From Hexactinellida sp. DTS-2022 (lineage: Eukaryota > Porifera > Hexactinellida), in assembly GCA_028753945.1 (NCBI GenBank), contig JAPNXP010000013.1, positions 3,410,001 through 3,474,000 on the forward strand: a stretch of DNA of 64,000 nucleotides, read 5' to 3'. Positions 44,722 through 56,616 of this stretch are shown here, piece by piece. Position 1 is the stretch's first letter. Each line of letters opens with the position of its first letter. A program made the translations under genes and the position numbers. The notes under the pieces are model-generated. The model was not told where the DNA came from and did not search any database. It was given only the letters and a program-made list of their open reading frames with translations.

Positions 44722-46908
44722 ATTCTACTGAATTTGGAGAAATTGTCAAGTTCCTTGAAAGTGGTTGCACTCCTGAAAAATTGAAACATTCCGCTCAAGG
44801 ACAATGGAATTTCAGGACAAGGGCAGGAAATTATACCCTCCGAATCTAGACACCTGTATAAAGTAAGTTGATTCTCCTCAATATAATATCCATATTATAA
44901 TGCACCTATCAATTATTGCCCCCATTCTCCCCAGTCTTGGGACTATGATTATCATAGTATAAAATTGGAATAGAAAAAGAATTTATTTTTGCAATAATTT
45001 AATAGAAACACTAGGATTTAATTCAAAATTGTTTATTGTTTACAATCAATTAATCTTTTATTAGAAGATCGTTCAGAATGGAAACAAGTTGAGGCTTCAG
45101 GTTCCTTTTCGAGAAGATAATAGTCAGGTTTATGAACAATATCACGATTGAGTTGGTCACACTGGGATAAAATCCACTCTACAAGCAATCAAGCAGAGAT
45201 ACACTTGGCCCGGGATGTATGTGGATATTACCAATTATGTAAGTAATTTTGAATGAATTACGATTTTGAATCTTGTTTATCTCGAAAAAATCTTTAACTT
45301 CGCAGGAATTGTTGAAAATCCTCATGATATGTTAATATAGGTGAAAACTTGTGACATTTGTCAACAAACAGCTGTTCTACCACCAAATCCTAAAAAGAAG
45401 CTGCAACCTATTCCACCTCCAAATGTTCCAAGGAAACATATAGGGATGGATCTAATATGCGATCTCCCTGAATCATCAGATGGCTGCAAACACATTCTTG
45501 TTACTGTGTGTTACCTTTCTAAGTACGTCGTCGCTCGAGTAATCAAAAATAAACAACTATTGAGGTTATAGGTCAAGTGGAAGATATCTACCTCGAGCTA
45601 GGATTACCCGATATCATTCAACACGACCAAGGGAAGGAATTTACATCTAAGGTACTTATGCTAAACTAATTAGAATTACATATAATCATATCTTTGTATT
45701 AGATTTAGTAAAGTTCTAGTACCTAACTAACATATTTGTATTATTATTATATTCCTAGATATTTCAGGATTCCATCACAAATTGAATGTTCAAAATCGAA
45801 GACTCGAGCATACCACCCAATGGGCTCATAACAAAATACTGTAAACGTAAGATTTTTTAGCATTTTAAATAATTAGTTTCGAGATTTATCTTTAATTATA
45901 ATACAGTGGAATCTGCTTAATTAATCGGGAGACGGATTAATAACGGATATTCTGCTTAATCGGGACAAAGAATTAGAACGGATTCTTATCTTATAATTAT
46001 CTTCGTTAATTGGGACTCCACATCTTAACTGGGTGAAAAAGTATGCTCCCGAGGTGTCCCAATTAAGTAGCTTCCACTGCAATACTAATTAATTCCCTAG
46101 TAAGTTGAACAAGATGCACATTCAGTGTGGAAAGGATTGGACTCAACTCCTAAAATCCGCTGTGCTTTGCATGCGACTTTCTTGCTGAAAAAGATGAGGA
46201 AGACATTTTCTCTCTCCCAACTGAACACCCAGATGATCCAACTGCTGCACTGACGGAATTTCGTGATACCACGTGCAAACTTGCTGGTGAAAATATTATT
46301 ACTGAGCAACTGAAGCAAAAAGAGGCAGTATGATAAAAAAGTGACTCGAAATAGGTTTGTTAGCAAGCACTATTTGCTCCTTTTACGTATCTAATATAGG
46401 GCAATTCTATATAAAATGTTTTAAAAATTTATTCATTTGATTGTAATAATTTGGCTTGTTAATTCATCAAGTATCTGAAATGTAGTTCGGAAATATAGAT
46501 ACATTCGATCAATTTCGATCAGGTACAATATTAAATTTAGTTCACTGCTTGGTGGTAACTTGACTTAATTGTAATAATATAGATCTGAGATACACGAGGG
46601 TGATGAAATTCTGTATACTAACATGCCAAATTAAAGAAAATGCCAGGAGAAATATATCGGTCCATTTACTGTCTCACGGCTAACAGATAGCCAATATTAG
46701 CCATGCCTTCATTCCAAACACCCAAAGATTGAAAAATGACAAGAAAATTCCGATCGATCTAGTTCGACCTTACCATCAAAGCGAGAATACATTGTGTCGA
46801 ACTACGACATGTAAAAGCAAGTCGGAAGTTCCTAAGGATCAGCCAGCAAGCAAGAAACCACAAATGGTATTTAGATTTAATGTCGGAATGAAATGTGATG
46901 GCTACTAG
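44722..46908 (+). pseudogene. Intron-containing integrase (Ginger/GIN-like)
   Basis: Five or more exons can be read. Exon 1, about 44722-44862, has an FRTRAGNYTL-type leader and donor GTAAGT. Exon 2, 45065-45238, has LYEQYHD-stop-VGHTG then YTWPGMYVDITNY: the His pair of an HHCC finger, with TGA inside it. Exon 3, 45341-45651, has KTCDICQQT (the Cys pair), HIGMDLICDLP with the first catalytic Asp, a one-base frameshift near 45560, and IIQHDQGKEF with the second Asp. Exon 4, 45759-45846, has TRAYHPMGS-stop. Exon 5, about 46101-46352, has GKDWTQLL and YDKKVTRNR. Later pieces read EKYIGPFTVSRLTDSQY (about 46652) and a tail ending at TAG 46906-46908. Introns have GT-AG ends. No reverse transcriptase is present, favouring a Ginger-type DNA transposon or GIN-like gene over an LTR element. 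At least three lesions make it inactive. Confidence 0.78.
45904..46079. mobile_element. pogo-like MITE in an intron of the integrase gene
   Basis: The ends CAGTGGAATCTGCTTAATTA and CAGTGGAAGCTACTTAATTG (reverse complement of the right end) match. TA precedes the left end; the right flank has diverged to CA. Confidence 0.8.
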
Positions 46909-46928
46909 TTGACGTATATATGTGACTG

Positions 46929-46994
46929 TACATTTTGATCAACGAAAAAGTAGGATTTTGATCAACAAAAACACATGTAGGATTTTGATCAACG
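46929..46994 (+). repeat. Left-end iterons of MULE 2 (3 copies)
   Basis: TACATTTTGATCAACG (46929), GTAGGATTTTGATCAAC (46950) and GTAGGATTTTGATCAACG (46977). The 17-mer differs from the MULE 1 motif at two positions. Confidence 0.92.
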
Positions 46995-47006
46995 TATATT
47001 TGAATG

Positions 47007-47165
47007 TAGCATAACACAACATAAAATATATTTAATGACAATTATAATTATCTTGAATACTATTTGAAATCCCAGAAAAAAACAATTTGTATGCAGCATA
47101 ACCAAAATAAAATTTATTTAATGACAATTATAATTACCTTGAATACTATTTGAAATCCCAGAAAA
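47007..47165. repeat. 89-bp tandem duplication inside MULE 2
   Basis: TTTAATGACAATTATAATTA followed by CTTGAATACTATTTGAAATCC occurs twice, with GCATAAC near the start of each copy. Confidence 0.9.
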
Positions 47166-47240
47166 CAGAAACAAAAGGTTAACATATGAAATGATGAGAA
47201 AAGATACGAGAATGGGTATGGTAGTACGATCTAAGCCAAA

Positions 47241-48430
47241 TCACAGGAACTGCCGAACTGCTTGAACTATTTCACTTCTACAAGTTGGGCATCTATCACA
47301 ACGAGCTGTTAATTCTCTTGCACAAAAACCACACAAATTTTCATGACCACATGGTACTAACACATGAGGTTCGTGTCTTGTTTGCAAACATATAGTTGGA
47401 TATGTTCAGATTCACCTTGAGTAGATGAATTATCATCTGAATATTCATATTCAATTATATTTTCGTCAGGACTTTGGTAACTTATCTCTAAAATTTGTTC
47501 TTCAAGGACTTTAAACATATACGGTAGTTCTTCTTGCGGCAATAATGGTAGTGCTAATATGCAACGAAACCATGTATTAAACTCTTAATTGGTCCGATAG
47601 AGGCTAGATAACTCAACTTTAGTTAGTCGAGCCAAAATTGCTTGAGTGTAATGAAACAAAGAGCCAGTAATTTCGATTCCGGGAAAATAATTTCGAAATG
47701 CCTTTCTTGGTGCATCTTCAAAATCACTCATCGCGATATTTGGTTTAAAATTTGGAATAATTTCAAGGATCTTTCTAACGCAAGCAGAGAAAAGCTCTTC
47801 TGATTTATTAGTCATTAATATGTGAATCATCGGAATTGCATGTCCGTGGTGAATGGAAAAAATTGTAAATAGCTGGTAGAAGATTTTGGGAACAGTGTAA
47901 AATGCACCATCGAATGAAATTTCTTTACAAGACTCAATTGACATCATTTTTTGCGACATAAAAATGACTCCAATACTACCTCCTAAGTTCACGGTTCCCC
48001 TATGAATATTTGAATACCTATTGTCGATTAGAAATTCGCAAAACTCTTCTGCAGACTTTGGCATTCCAGGAAGTTGGAGCTTACGCCGTTTATAGTATAC
48101 ATTATGGATCTTGCATTTCGATACGTTATTGATGCAGCTTCTGCTTCATGACGACATGTCTTATCGAAAACTTCGCGCAATCTATCACTTGAAGTCTCAG
48201 CGGCCCTCTTTAGTTTATTTCTGAGGATTATTTGGTTTGAGTTATAAACATGTGTTTCATGATTATGTTCTTGTGTCTTGATAAATTTGTTCGTCATTTT
48301 GTCTATCTTACCAAACCCTTTGCACTAAGATTTCTAAAGAGAGTACATCTGAGATATTGAAATTTTCCATTGCATCTTACCTTAGAGTAAATGAAATTAT
48401 CATGCTGAATGTTATAATGATTTAGTTTAT
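47241..48430 (-). pseudogene. FLYWCH-MULE-RING transposase, deleted and frameshifted
   Basis: Reading down the minus strand: a FLYWCH-like start (NGKFQYLRCTL, then EHNHETHVY), NKLKRAAETSSDRLREVFDK, and a catalytic block FDGAFYTVPKIFYQLFTIF ... IAMSDFEDAPRKAF ... LFHYTQA. At about 47560 it resembles residues 300-325 of MULE 1, then jumps to an acidic linker. About 130 residues including the third catalytic Glu are deleted. After a frameshift the RING finger is readable at 47393-47255: LVPCGHENLCGFC and CDRCPTCR, stop at 47241-47243. Domain order equals MULE 1, so the RING fusion predates the split of the two copies. Nonfunctional. Confidence 0.88.
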
Positions 48431-48676
48431 TTGACTCAATTTCTGAATATGCAATCAAAACTAGATTAGAAGTGACTTAGATCGTTGTTTACTCAAGTTG
48501 AAGTTGTGTAAGTATATATACCTGGATAGTATATTTCGAAAATATTGTCAAATGCCACGAAAGGTTGTGCATATTTAGTATTACTAATAAGTTTATATGG
48601 TATATGTGAAAAGGTAAACAATAATGATGTCAATAGAAACAAGTATTGTTCATAGAATTGGTTGCACATCTAGGGA

Positions 48677-49038
48677 TTGATCAAAATCCTACATCCATTG
48701 ATTGATCAAAATCTTACACAATTGTGTTTATCAAAATCCTACAGTCGCGTTGATCAAAATCCTACATCCATTTGATTGATCAAAATCCTACACAATTGTG
48801 TTGATCAAAATCCTACAGTCGCCTTGATCAAAATCCTACATCCATTTGATTGATCAAAATCATACACAATTGTGTTGATCAAAATCCTACAGTCGCGTTG
48901 ATCAAAATCCTACATCCATTTGATTGAACAAAATCCTACACAATTGTGTTGTTCAAAATCCTACACTCGCGTTGATCAAAATCCTACATCCATCGATTGA
49001 TCAAAATCACACATACTCGTTGATCATAATGTACAGTC
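48677..49038 (-). repeat. Right-end iteron array of MULE 2 (15 copies)
   Basis: Fifteen copies of GATCAAAATCCTAC are spaced 23-26 bp. They form a three-monomer higher-order unit (tails ATCCATTTGATT, ACAATTGTGTT and AGTCGCGTT) of about 75 bp repeated four to five times. Orientation is inverse to the left end. Confidence 0.95.
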
Positions 49039-49317
49039 TCGTATATATTACAAAATATTTAATCTCCTTTTAAGACAAACAGCAACTGTTTGGATTCTCG
49101 AGGCAAGTAATACTTTCAAAACTTGATGACTTCAAGGTATTTAAAACACTTACTTGTCGTTTCGTAAACTTTACTGTAAACAATTGTTCAATCGACTTCA
49201 AAGCATCTCACAATTCGGTGTTTTTTCACTATTTGCGAGACCAAAGAATAATTAAGTCATTGTCTTTTATCTCCCTTAAAGGTAATTCTACGACGAAATG
49301 TCAGGAAAAACACCTTT

Positions 49318-52300
49318 ATGACACCATTCCATGAAGAATTGCACAATAAGCTCCAAAACATCATGAGCAAAAGGTCTTCAGTGGTGCATGATTTTTTTGT
49401 AAAGAATGGTGAGTCGTTTGAATGCATTGTAATCGGTGCGGATCAGAATCCTTGTAGTTTCAAATCAAAGACATCGAACGGTCCTAGCAATCTCAAGGAG
49501 CACCTGCACAAGAGGCATCCTAAATCATTTGAGGAGTTCAAGGATGCGGAGCGAGAACAGGCTGCAAAGGCCAAGACCGAGGAGAAGCCAGTAAGGTGAA
49601 GAGGCTAGGAGGTGAGAATAGTAGCATCACAGATTACTTTGTCAAAAAAGCTAAGGACTGAAGAGGCAATGGTAATAATTAAATTTGAGAATTATGTTTA
49701 CTAGCAGGTAGTTACTACTAGATTTAGCCTCATAATTAAATCTACTTTATTCCTAGAAAACTGAGATCAGGGACCTCTTACTGAGTTGGACAACTGATCT
49801 CTACCCCGCGTTCGGAGACATTCTTGCAGCTAAATACACCTTAAAGTATTGTATGCAGTGCTAAGTATAGTACATTTATTATTTGATATACAATCAAACT
49901 ACAAAAATTTTACATTGTAACTACCTTTGATAAGTATCGAAATGATAATATACAATTCCGATAGTTATACTAGCTATTATTTAAAAGTTATCAATTAAAT
50001 ACAAGCGATTAAAACTAATTCTAAAATTCTAAGCAGCATGAGGTTACATACAAGCACGATATTTTAGGCAATCCAAAATCTCAACACGATACTTTGGGGC
50101 ATTAGTCATTTGACATGAGTTCGTGAATGCGGACCTTTGTCGGAATAATATTAAAGTGACCATTTGAAATGCATGATGGAGGTCATAATGTATCCGGCGG
50201 AAGTGGATCCTACCAAAAATCGACTGCCCAAGCAATGGTCTGTAAGTGGAAAAAATTTGGTGCTTTGGTCCGGGATGTCCACATCCATCCAAAATATGGG
50301 CTTAAGCTGCCCTACTAAAATAATACAATACAGTTTCAGTTGACAAAAATAATACATTTCAGTTGCAGTTTCAGTTGAATAGTTATTCCCGGGTTTCCTG
50401 AGGGAAAGCTTCTCTCCACAAATACCTCATAAATATACTATAATTTTGTTGTAAATGAATACTTACTATCATTATGAATCAACACTTCTAGGTCTACCCA
50501 ATTTACCACTTGACAATTAAATATTGTGAATTCATTGCAAGAAGATTATTTGAAGTGTAAATTGATAACATTGGGTTAATTAATCAATGACACGCAGATA
50601 CAATTGCGAAAGAATAACATATTTTCATTGCACAAGCAAGTACTTATATAAATACACGTTTCACTTTTGTTGTGAATTCTATTTCGGTTGCACACGTGCC
50701 AATACAACCAGCAACATTATCGACAGAGACACTTCAACAAGTTGCTTTCTACCTTTGTTGCTGTGTCACCGAGGTCGAGTGCACACATGTTTACGAATAA
50801 AGAATACGGTCTTCAGAAAATTTTGTCGTATGTTAGTGATGGTAATTTGGAATTCCCCATCACCAAACAAACTATAATATCATCACAAAGCAGGCAAGCT
50901 TAATCGAATCTAACATCAAACTCGAGCTAACAACTGTCTCAAACACAAGAAAGGACCCTGTACTCCCTAATTGTCAAGTCAGCGTTGATTGTTGGACCCG
51001 TAAAGGTTATCAAGGTTCATTTTATGGGGAGACTTAATTTCTATAATTTTGACAAACACTGTGTCACTCAGAGAACTTTTTCAATCGACGAATTCTAACA
51101 CCCACATACTGCTGAGCGAATAATAGAGAAATACTAGTCTGTACACGATTCCTTTGGTATCAAGCCTGCCAAAATTGCTCTTATATTTTCAGATAACGCT
51201 CCAAACATGTTCAAGGCATTTGATCTCCTAGACACCGAGTTAAATACCATTACGATACCATATGTAGAAGAACATAATTAACTGGAGAATTTGGACACTG
51301 ACTTCGAGGACTTGGTAAAAGAGTTGTCTTCATTGCAAAGGAGAAGCCGGCACTATGGCGATCCAATACACACCAAAAATTTCACAATGAAACTCTGCAC
51401 CAAGTCCAAGTTTAAGAGCACATGCACCTTGTTAATACGGTACAATGATCAGCAAGTTGAAACAAGATTGGGATCGCATGTGTCCATTGTCACTCGTAGA
51501 TGTTCCACACGATTCGACTCAACATTCCTTCTTACCTCTCGTTTAGCACCCGAAGAATTTTCTGCAGTAATCCAAGATTTTGTAAAACATCACAGTGAAA
51601 GGTCACCACAAACATTCTTCCTGGGACTTTCCTCTGAAATATTTTGAAAGAATTCAATCGGCTAATGGAACCAATGTGGAGTTCGACGCAGATATTGAGC
51701 AGTGACCACTTTAGTGTATCACATCTATTCCCTCTGATGACAATGCTGTTACCGCGTTACCTGGAAAGAGAAACGACAGCACACTCGAGTTTTCATATCC
51801 TAGCCAAGATGATGTTGGATGATCTAAAGAAACGTTTCTCATGGCTCTGTAATGATACTTACTTCCAATTTTTGACATCCCTTGATCCAGGGTACTACGT
51901 AATATTCAGCAAACTACCTCTCGCCGCCCGCAACAAACAGATGAAAGAGCTTTTCGCTACTGAGTATGAGACAAGGATTGTAAATCCAGGATGAAAAAGT
52001 TCATACCCAATCTTAAAACAATTCGAGGAATATTGTAATGAACCTCATCAGCCCGTAGAGCCAACTATTTCTGTAAAACATCTCAAACAACGAGGAAATC
52101 AATTACACCAATACTGGCAAAGCAAGAAGCGACAGTGGCCCGAACTATCAACTTTTTCCCTCGGTCATCTAGCGTTCTCAGGCGCAGGTGTTGGGGTAGA
52201 AAGATTGTTTTCTGGTGCTTCTATTTAAGTAGAAGGCAGGATGCGATCTTTATCTAACGTGGCACTTAAAGAAAGAACCATGATTGCATCTAATCGTGAT

Positions 52301-52321
52301 CTGTTAGATTTGATGCAGTAA
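49318..52321 (+). pseudogene. hAT transposase with N-terminal BED finger
   Basis: The first 94 codons contain a BED zinc finger: SSVVHDFFVKNGESFEC, a second Cys (NPCSFKSK), then GPSNLKEHLHKRHPKSFEEF with the His pair. A shift follows into SITDYFVKKAK. After a gap of about 1 kb the catalytic region resumes: NKEYGLQKILSYVSDGNLEF (50797), LPNCQVSVDCWTRKGYQG with the usual first Asp (about 50968), MKEFNRLMEPMWSSTQILSS (51644) and LDPGYYVIF. The C-terminal hAT dimerisation block GVGVERLFSGASI-stop-VEGRMRSLSN lies near 52190. Translation ends at TAA 52319-52321. Many lesions; the 49,860-50,690 gap may be a separate insertion. Confidence 0.8.
50330..50387. repeat. TTTCAGTT repeat cluster 1
   Basis: CAGTTTCAGTTGACAAAAAT and CAGTTGCAGTTTCAGTTGA resemble the cluster at 52424-52502 in direct orientation. 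Confidence 0.75.
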
Positions 52322-52423
52322 TTGTATTAGCAAATTTAGTAATCCTAGGACCATGTTACATGCTAGTACATATACAAGTATTTGCCATGACTAATTACCA
52401 GTGATATTATGAGTAATATCTAT

Positions 52424-52502
52424 TCAGTTTCAGTTAACACTAATTATACACTTCAGTTTCAGTTTCAGTTGATACAAATAATATATTTCAGTTTCAGTTC
52501 GA
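52424..52502. repeat. TTTCAGTT repeat cluster 2
   Basis: Six or more TTTCAGTT units, including CAGTTTCAGTTGATACAAAT, matching cluster 1 directly. The pair brackets the catalytic part of the hAT pseudogene. Confidence 0.75.
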
Positions 52503-52689
52503 TAAAAGGATAAAAATAATTTCAATTGGATTTGAGTTTCACAAGCATTCTATGTTTTATGGTTGTATCGCTCAAGAAATCGATCCCGCTTGGTATTTCG
52601 GCAATACCCCTGGTTAAGAATTCTGGTGGAATTGTTTACCAAAATTTAATTGTGTCTCTCATTACTCGCACAATCTCAGTTCAGAGTAA

Positions 52690-53990
52690 GAGCTATAGTT
52701 TCTGATAACCATACAACTAATGTACGTGAAAGCTTATAATATACTCTCAGCTAATTACAAATATCAAGACAAGAATTACAAGACTACTAACCCTTTCCTA
52801 TCTCATGGGAAATTTATCTTGAATTTGATAAATGTCACCTCATCAAGAACATCAGAAAGAACCTAGTGTCAAAAAGTTTTTGATAATCCAGGTTTTGAAT
52901 TTATTTCTGTAAATTTCAAGATTTCTTTTCCTCCGGGATTTGTTTGGTGGTCTCATTTACACACTATTCATGAAAGAGACCTAATTATATCTGCACACCT
53001 CCGTGCTGCAAATAAAATAAACTCTTCAGTGCTACACCCAGGAAATAACAAGCAATATGTTGCTTTAGTTCTTGCACTATTCCCACGAGACGACTATTGC
53101 AGGTATTCGTTTATACCTTCCTGAAGAAGCTGGGTTATAAACTTAATTCGGTTTTGGTGGCTTTGTGCCAATTCTAAAGTGAAGTTTCACCCTTTAAGTC
53201 AAGGAAAGCTTGAGTTTCAAATGATTGCAAAATTGAATTTCTCTGTTCTTTTAGTAATTGGCTGGATGCATGACAAGACTAAAAAATTCATCAAAAGCAT
53301 TAATACAGACTAATTATGCCATATCTGAACTGTCTCTTGAATTGTTCAATGAAGGATATGATTACATACTAACTGGTAGTTTTCAATGTAATCCATTGGA
53401 ATGAAGGTTTTCATAATATCGGCAGCTTAGTGGAGGACGATTTTAGTGAGTTTGCAACAAGTGCTCAGGTTTGAGCCAATAAAATCAAGGAATACGCATA
53501 TGAATTACTCATAAATGATTCAGATACTTATAATTAAATGGAGATTTCCAACAAGTAGCTGTTTACATTTCCGGATATATTTCCTTGTCGTTAGCTGAAA
53601 GATTGAAGTGATCTGACTGTCTATATTTCTTGCAGAATGACCAAGTTTCATCTGACTACTTCAACAATGTGAATCAGAAGGGTTTAAGTGTTCCTTACAC
53701 AGCTTTACATCAATCTGTGTTGAGTTCATTCAGCATATTAGAACTATCAGAAGGACAAATTCGAGATTCTGACTTTCCTTGGAAAAACTCTAGCTCAAGA
53801 AATAATCAATGTAACAACAACTGAGTGGGATACTTCGTTTTCAAGTCTAGAACACTCGATCAAATCAAGAGAAATCGTGGATAATATCCTTTCCAATATT
53901 TATTTTAACAACTTGAAAAAGAAGATTAGTGAAACCTACCGTAAGGATCAAGTTTGCGCAATTAAATCCAACAAGCGGCAGAAAAGTTAA
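52690..53990 (+). pseudogene. P/THAP9-like transposase fragment, family 2
   Basis: Frames in order read KFDKCHLIKNIRKNLVSK (about 52828), FPPGFVWWSHLHTIHERDLI (about 52929), INSSVLHPGNNKQYVALVL (about 53020), LSLELFNEGYDYILTGSFQ (about 53331) with YRQLSGGRF (about 53418), and DQVSSDYFNNVNQKGLSVPY (about 53639). These are the C-terminal landmarks of P/THAP9-type transposases. Stops and shifts separate them, and no THAP domain or TIRs were found. Related to 30030-30758 on the opposite strand. Confidence 0.68.
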
Positions 53991-53999
53991 TTATGTACC

Positions 54000-54942
54000 T
54001 TGACCTTTTGTACTGTAGTGGATACACTGTTTTTTGTCTTATTAGAGAATAGAGAGAATAACTGCTGAATGTTTAAATATTGTTTAAAGTCAAGTAAACA
54101 ATTAGTATTAATTACCATATATGGGTATGTATATTCGATTACGTCATTGTGGTTAAATCCGATGAGAAATCATCTCAAAAGTATATTTGATGCTTCTAGC
54201 GATTGAAAACCCAAGTTTAGTTTATTCCTGATAATACGTAAATCATTTTACGAGCAATCAGAAAGTAAATTGGCCTGGAAATTAAATGAGTTAATACTTG
54301 ACTTATCTAGCCGTATAATATACAATAAACGACCAAAAGGATTTGAACAACAATAATTTGTATATATACATCTAAGTTTCTAGCAGCATAATAACATTGG
54401 TAGATGTAACAACACTGCGATTTACATAAAACGACATGTAAAATATAACATAACAGCAAATCTTTTGTATTTACAAATATATGGAGGTGTTAAACTCACT
54501 AACTATATAATTAGCTAAATAAATATATTATTCTGATCTCCAGATGAAGTTCTGATTGCAGATTTGAATTCCACATGGTCGAATTAATAGTCGTTTCAAA
54601 GTAGTTTTTACAGCCGTTAATAAGTTACCAGACGACTATTGTGTCTGCATTAAAATTACAATTGTTCAAATACTTTTGGCTGGTTAGTGTAGTAGGTCAA
54701 TGGACTTTTCAATGGAATTTTCAAAGTTTGCTTCCACTCTTTTACCAAACTTCAAAATTGAATGCTTATAACTCCAATATTTTTGGGAAATTTTAAATAA
54801 AAATTATATCACATAAACCTCCATCTATCCAAAGTATGAATACATTTTTCAGAATTGTAAACAAATTTAAGATAGTGATTTTTTATGAAATACCAACCCT
54901 GCATTGTATGATAAAAATAACGAACTGAATTTTTTTTTACTG
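54000..54942. other. AT-rich intronic sequence, no gene seen
   Basis: Nothing recognised. Confidence 0.5.
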
Positions 54943-55400
54943 TGCTGACTATTTTATAGTATAATCTTATGCCTTTAAAATAATTATAATTATTTTATTT
55001 TTTCTCCGTAGACGGTGCCCTGACAAGAGCTTTATAGTTGATGGGCTGAAACTTGGAATGTAGGTGCGGTGTACGTCTAATTTGCACCTAGGGTTACGAT
55101 TTTTGATTAACAAATTTTAGACACATTTTTAACTCATTTCAAAATTTGTCTGGTCCATAACTCAAAAAATGTTATACTAAACCCCCAATTTTTACTTTAC
55201 AATTGGATTCATCATAAAATTCTGCGTCTGATGGGAGAAGAGAAAAATCACAATGGGTTTAATTCATGCCATAAATGGAGGTTGAAATTTATTTACTCAC
55301 ACTTCAGTTTCAGTAAAAGTGTTAAATCTAATTCTATTGTTTCAACTTGTAATAATTCCATTGATTTAACTTGTGAATTCGAGCTGGCTTTATTCAATCG
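54943..55400 (-). repeat. Inverted, diverged copy of repeat R blocks
   Basis: On the minus strand it runs through CACAAGTTGAAACAATAGAATTAGATTTAACAC-type sequence (55315-55390) to a decayed palindrome unit GTCAGCACAGTAA (54943-54975). This is the same order as 37990-38450. Confidence 0.7.
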
Positions 55401-55670
55401 CAGAAAAACAATACAATAGATTGAGACAAATTAAATAAATTAAATAATGAATTTGTTGATTTTTACTCAACTCACCGTGGATAACATACTAAATAATTAA
55501 CTAATAATATAATATGTAATTATGTACTATTATCAATAAATAAATAATGAATGGCATTAAAATCAAGATGGTTCAACATAGAAATAAACTTCAAATTCAA
55601 CAATCATTCCCTTGTCCCGTAACAACTTGTTAAATGAGTCTAAACACCATTAGGCGTTCATGACATGGCG

Positions 55671-55797
55671 AAAAAATCCAAAATTGCAGCCTGTGTCGAC
55701 AGCATGTTCCATTGGAGGCACTATCAATAGACCACCACCAAAATATAGTGCCACCAAAGGAACATGCGTCGGCACAGGCTGCAATTTGGGGTTTTTA
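55671..55797. repeat. R hairpin in inverse orientation
   Basis: AAAATCCAAAATTGCAGCC opens the stem and GGCTGCAATTTGGGGTTTTT closes it. Asymmetric bulges show it is the reverse of 32507-32617. Similarity ends about 11 bp outside the left arm (ATGACATGGCG). Confidence 0.9.
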
Positions 55798-56616
55798 TTA
55801 TAATAAATCATATTACAGTAAACCTCCCTGTCTCCTCTCTCGAAAGATATTAAATTATTCAAATCTGATAACTAAAAGTGAGTCCAATATCTGACTCTAG
55901 TGATCCTGGTCGAATACTAAGCCAATTTCACACTCGTAAAAAAGATATAAATTAGACTACATGTAGTTCAAGCTCAGAAATCATATCTGAAATTGCTGGC
56001 ACACACATTCCACCCTTAGTAAGAGAAATTACAAGCAGCCATCGCTGCTTCTATGATGAACCCTCAAGATATTGCACAAAGTAAACACTCATTAGCACAT
56101 TGTTTGAAATATGAATTGACAATTGGTAGAAAAGGCCACTATTTAGAATTTTAGATAGTACCATAACAGAAGAATATTCTCTTCCTGTGCATATATCTGC
56201 AAGAGGTTTAGGACTGGATTGAGCGATAAACACTATGTTCATTAGAAATAACACGTTAAATAAAGATAATTAATTATATAGATCAATGTCATTGATATAT
56301 TATATACATTGCACAGTGGTTTAGGGCAGTCCTTACGGAGATAATTCATAGACTCAAAAAGCCAATTTTCTAACTCTATTTGATTCATAATTGTTTACAT
56401 ATTATGTATATCAAATAGGGAGTGAATTGAAAGCCTAATAGTACTTCATTTGTATAGTCAAGTCTGACGTACTTTCAACATGAAAATTAAATATTTTGCG
56501 GTTGGAAAAAGTAAGAAAATTCACATTCTTTAAGTTGCTATCCCAGACTCGATATCCTTGTTGCTACTTAACATACTCAACATTGAGTATATAATTGTTG
56601 TATACATACCTCCATT
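55798..56616. other. Intronic sequence, no gene seen
   Basis: Nothing recognised. Confidence 0.5.

Larger units (their letters stand above)
46922..49039 (-). mobile_element. MULE transposon 2 (relative of MULE 1)
   Basis: The ends share GACTGTACATTTTGATCAAC with one mismatch (left 46924; right inverse ending 49038). A 9-bp direct repeat CGTATATAT lies at 46913-46921 and 49040-49048, the length usual for MULEs. Iterons of GTAGGATTTTGATCAAC point inward from both ends: three copies left, fifteen right. The element has landed five bases past the stop codon of the integrase pseudogene. Confidence 0.87.

Noticed and set aside
44722-46908. LTR retrotransposon as source of the integrase
   Set aside because: No reverse transcriptase, RNase H or protease motifs and no LTRs were seen, and the coding region has introns.
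48677-49038. CRISPR-like appearance of regularly spaced repeats
   Set aside because: Spacers themselves recur in a three-unit cycle, the context is a eukaryotic MULE end, and no cas genes exist.
50044-50357. Two overlapping minus-strand frames of 68 and 82 codons
   Set aside because: Neither resembles a known family, and they compete for the same DNA; I could not support a gene.
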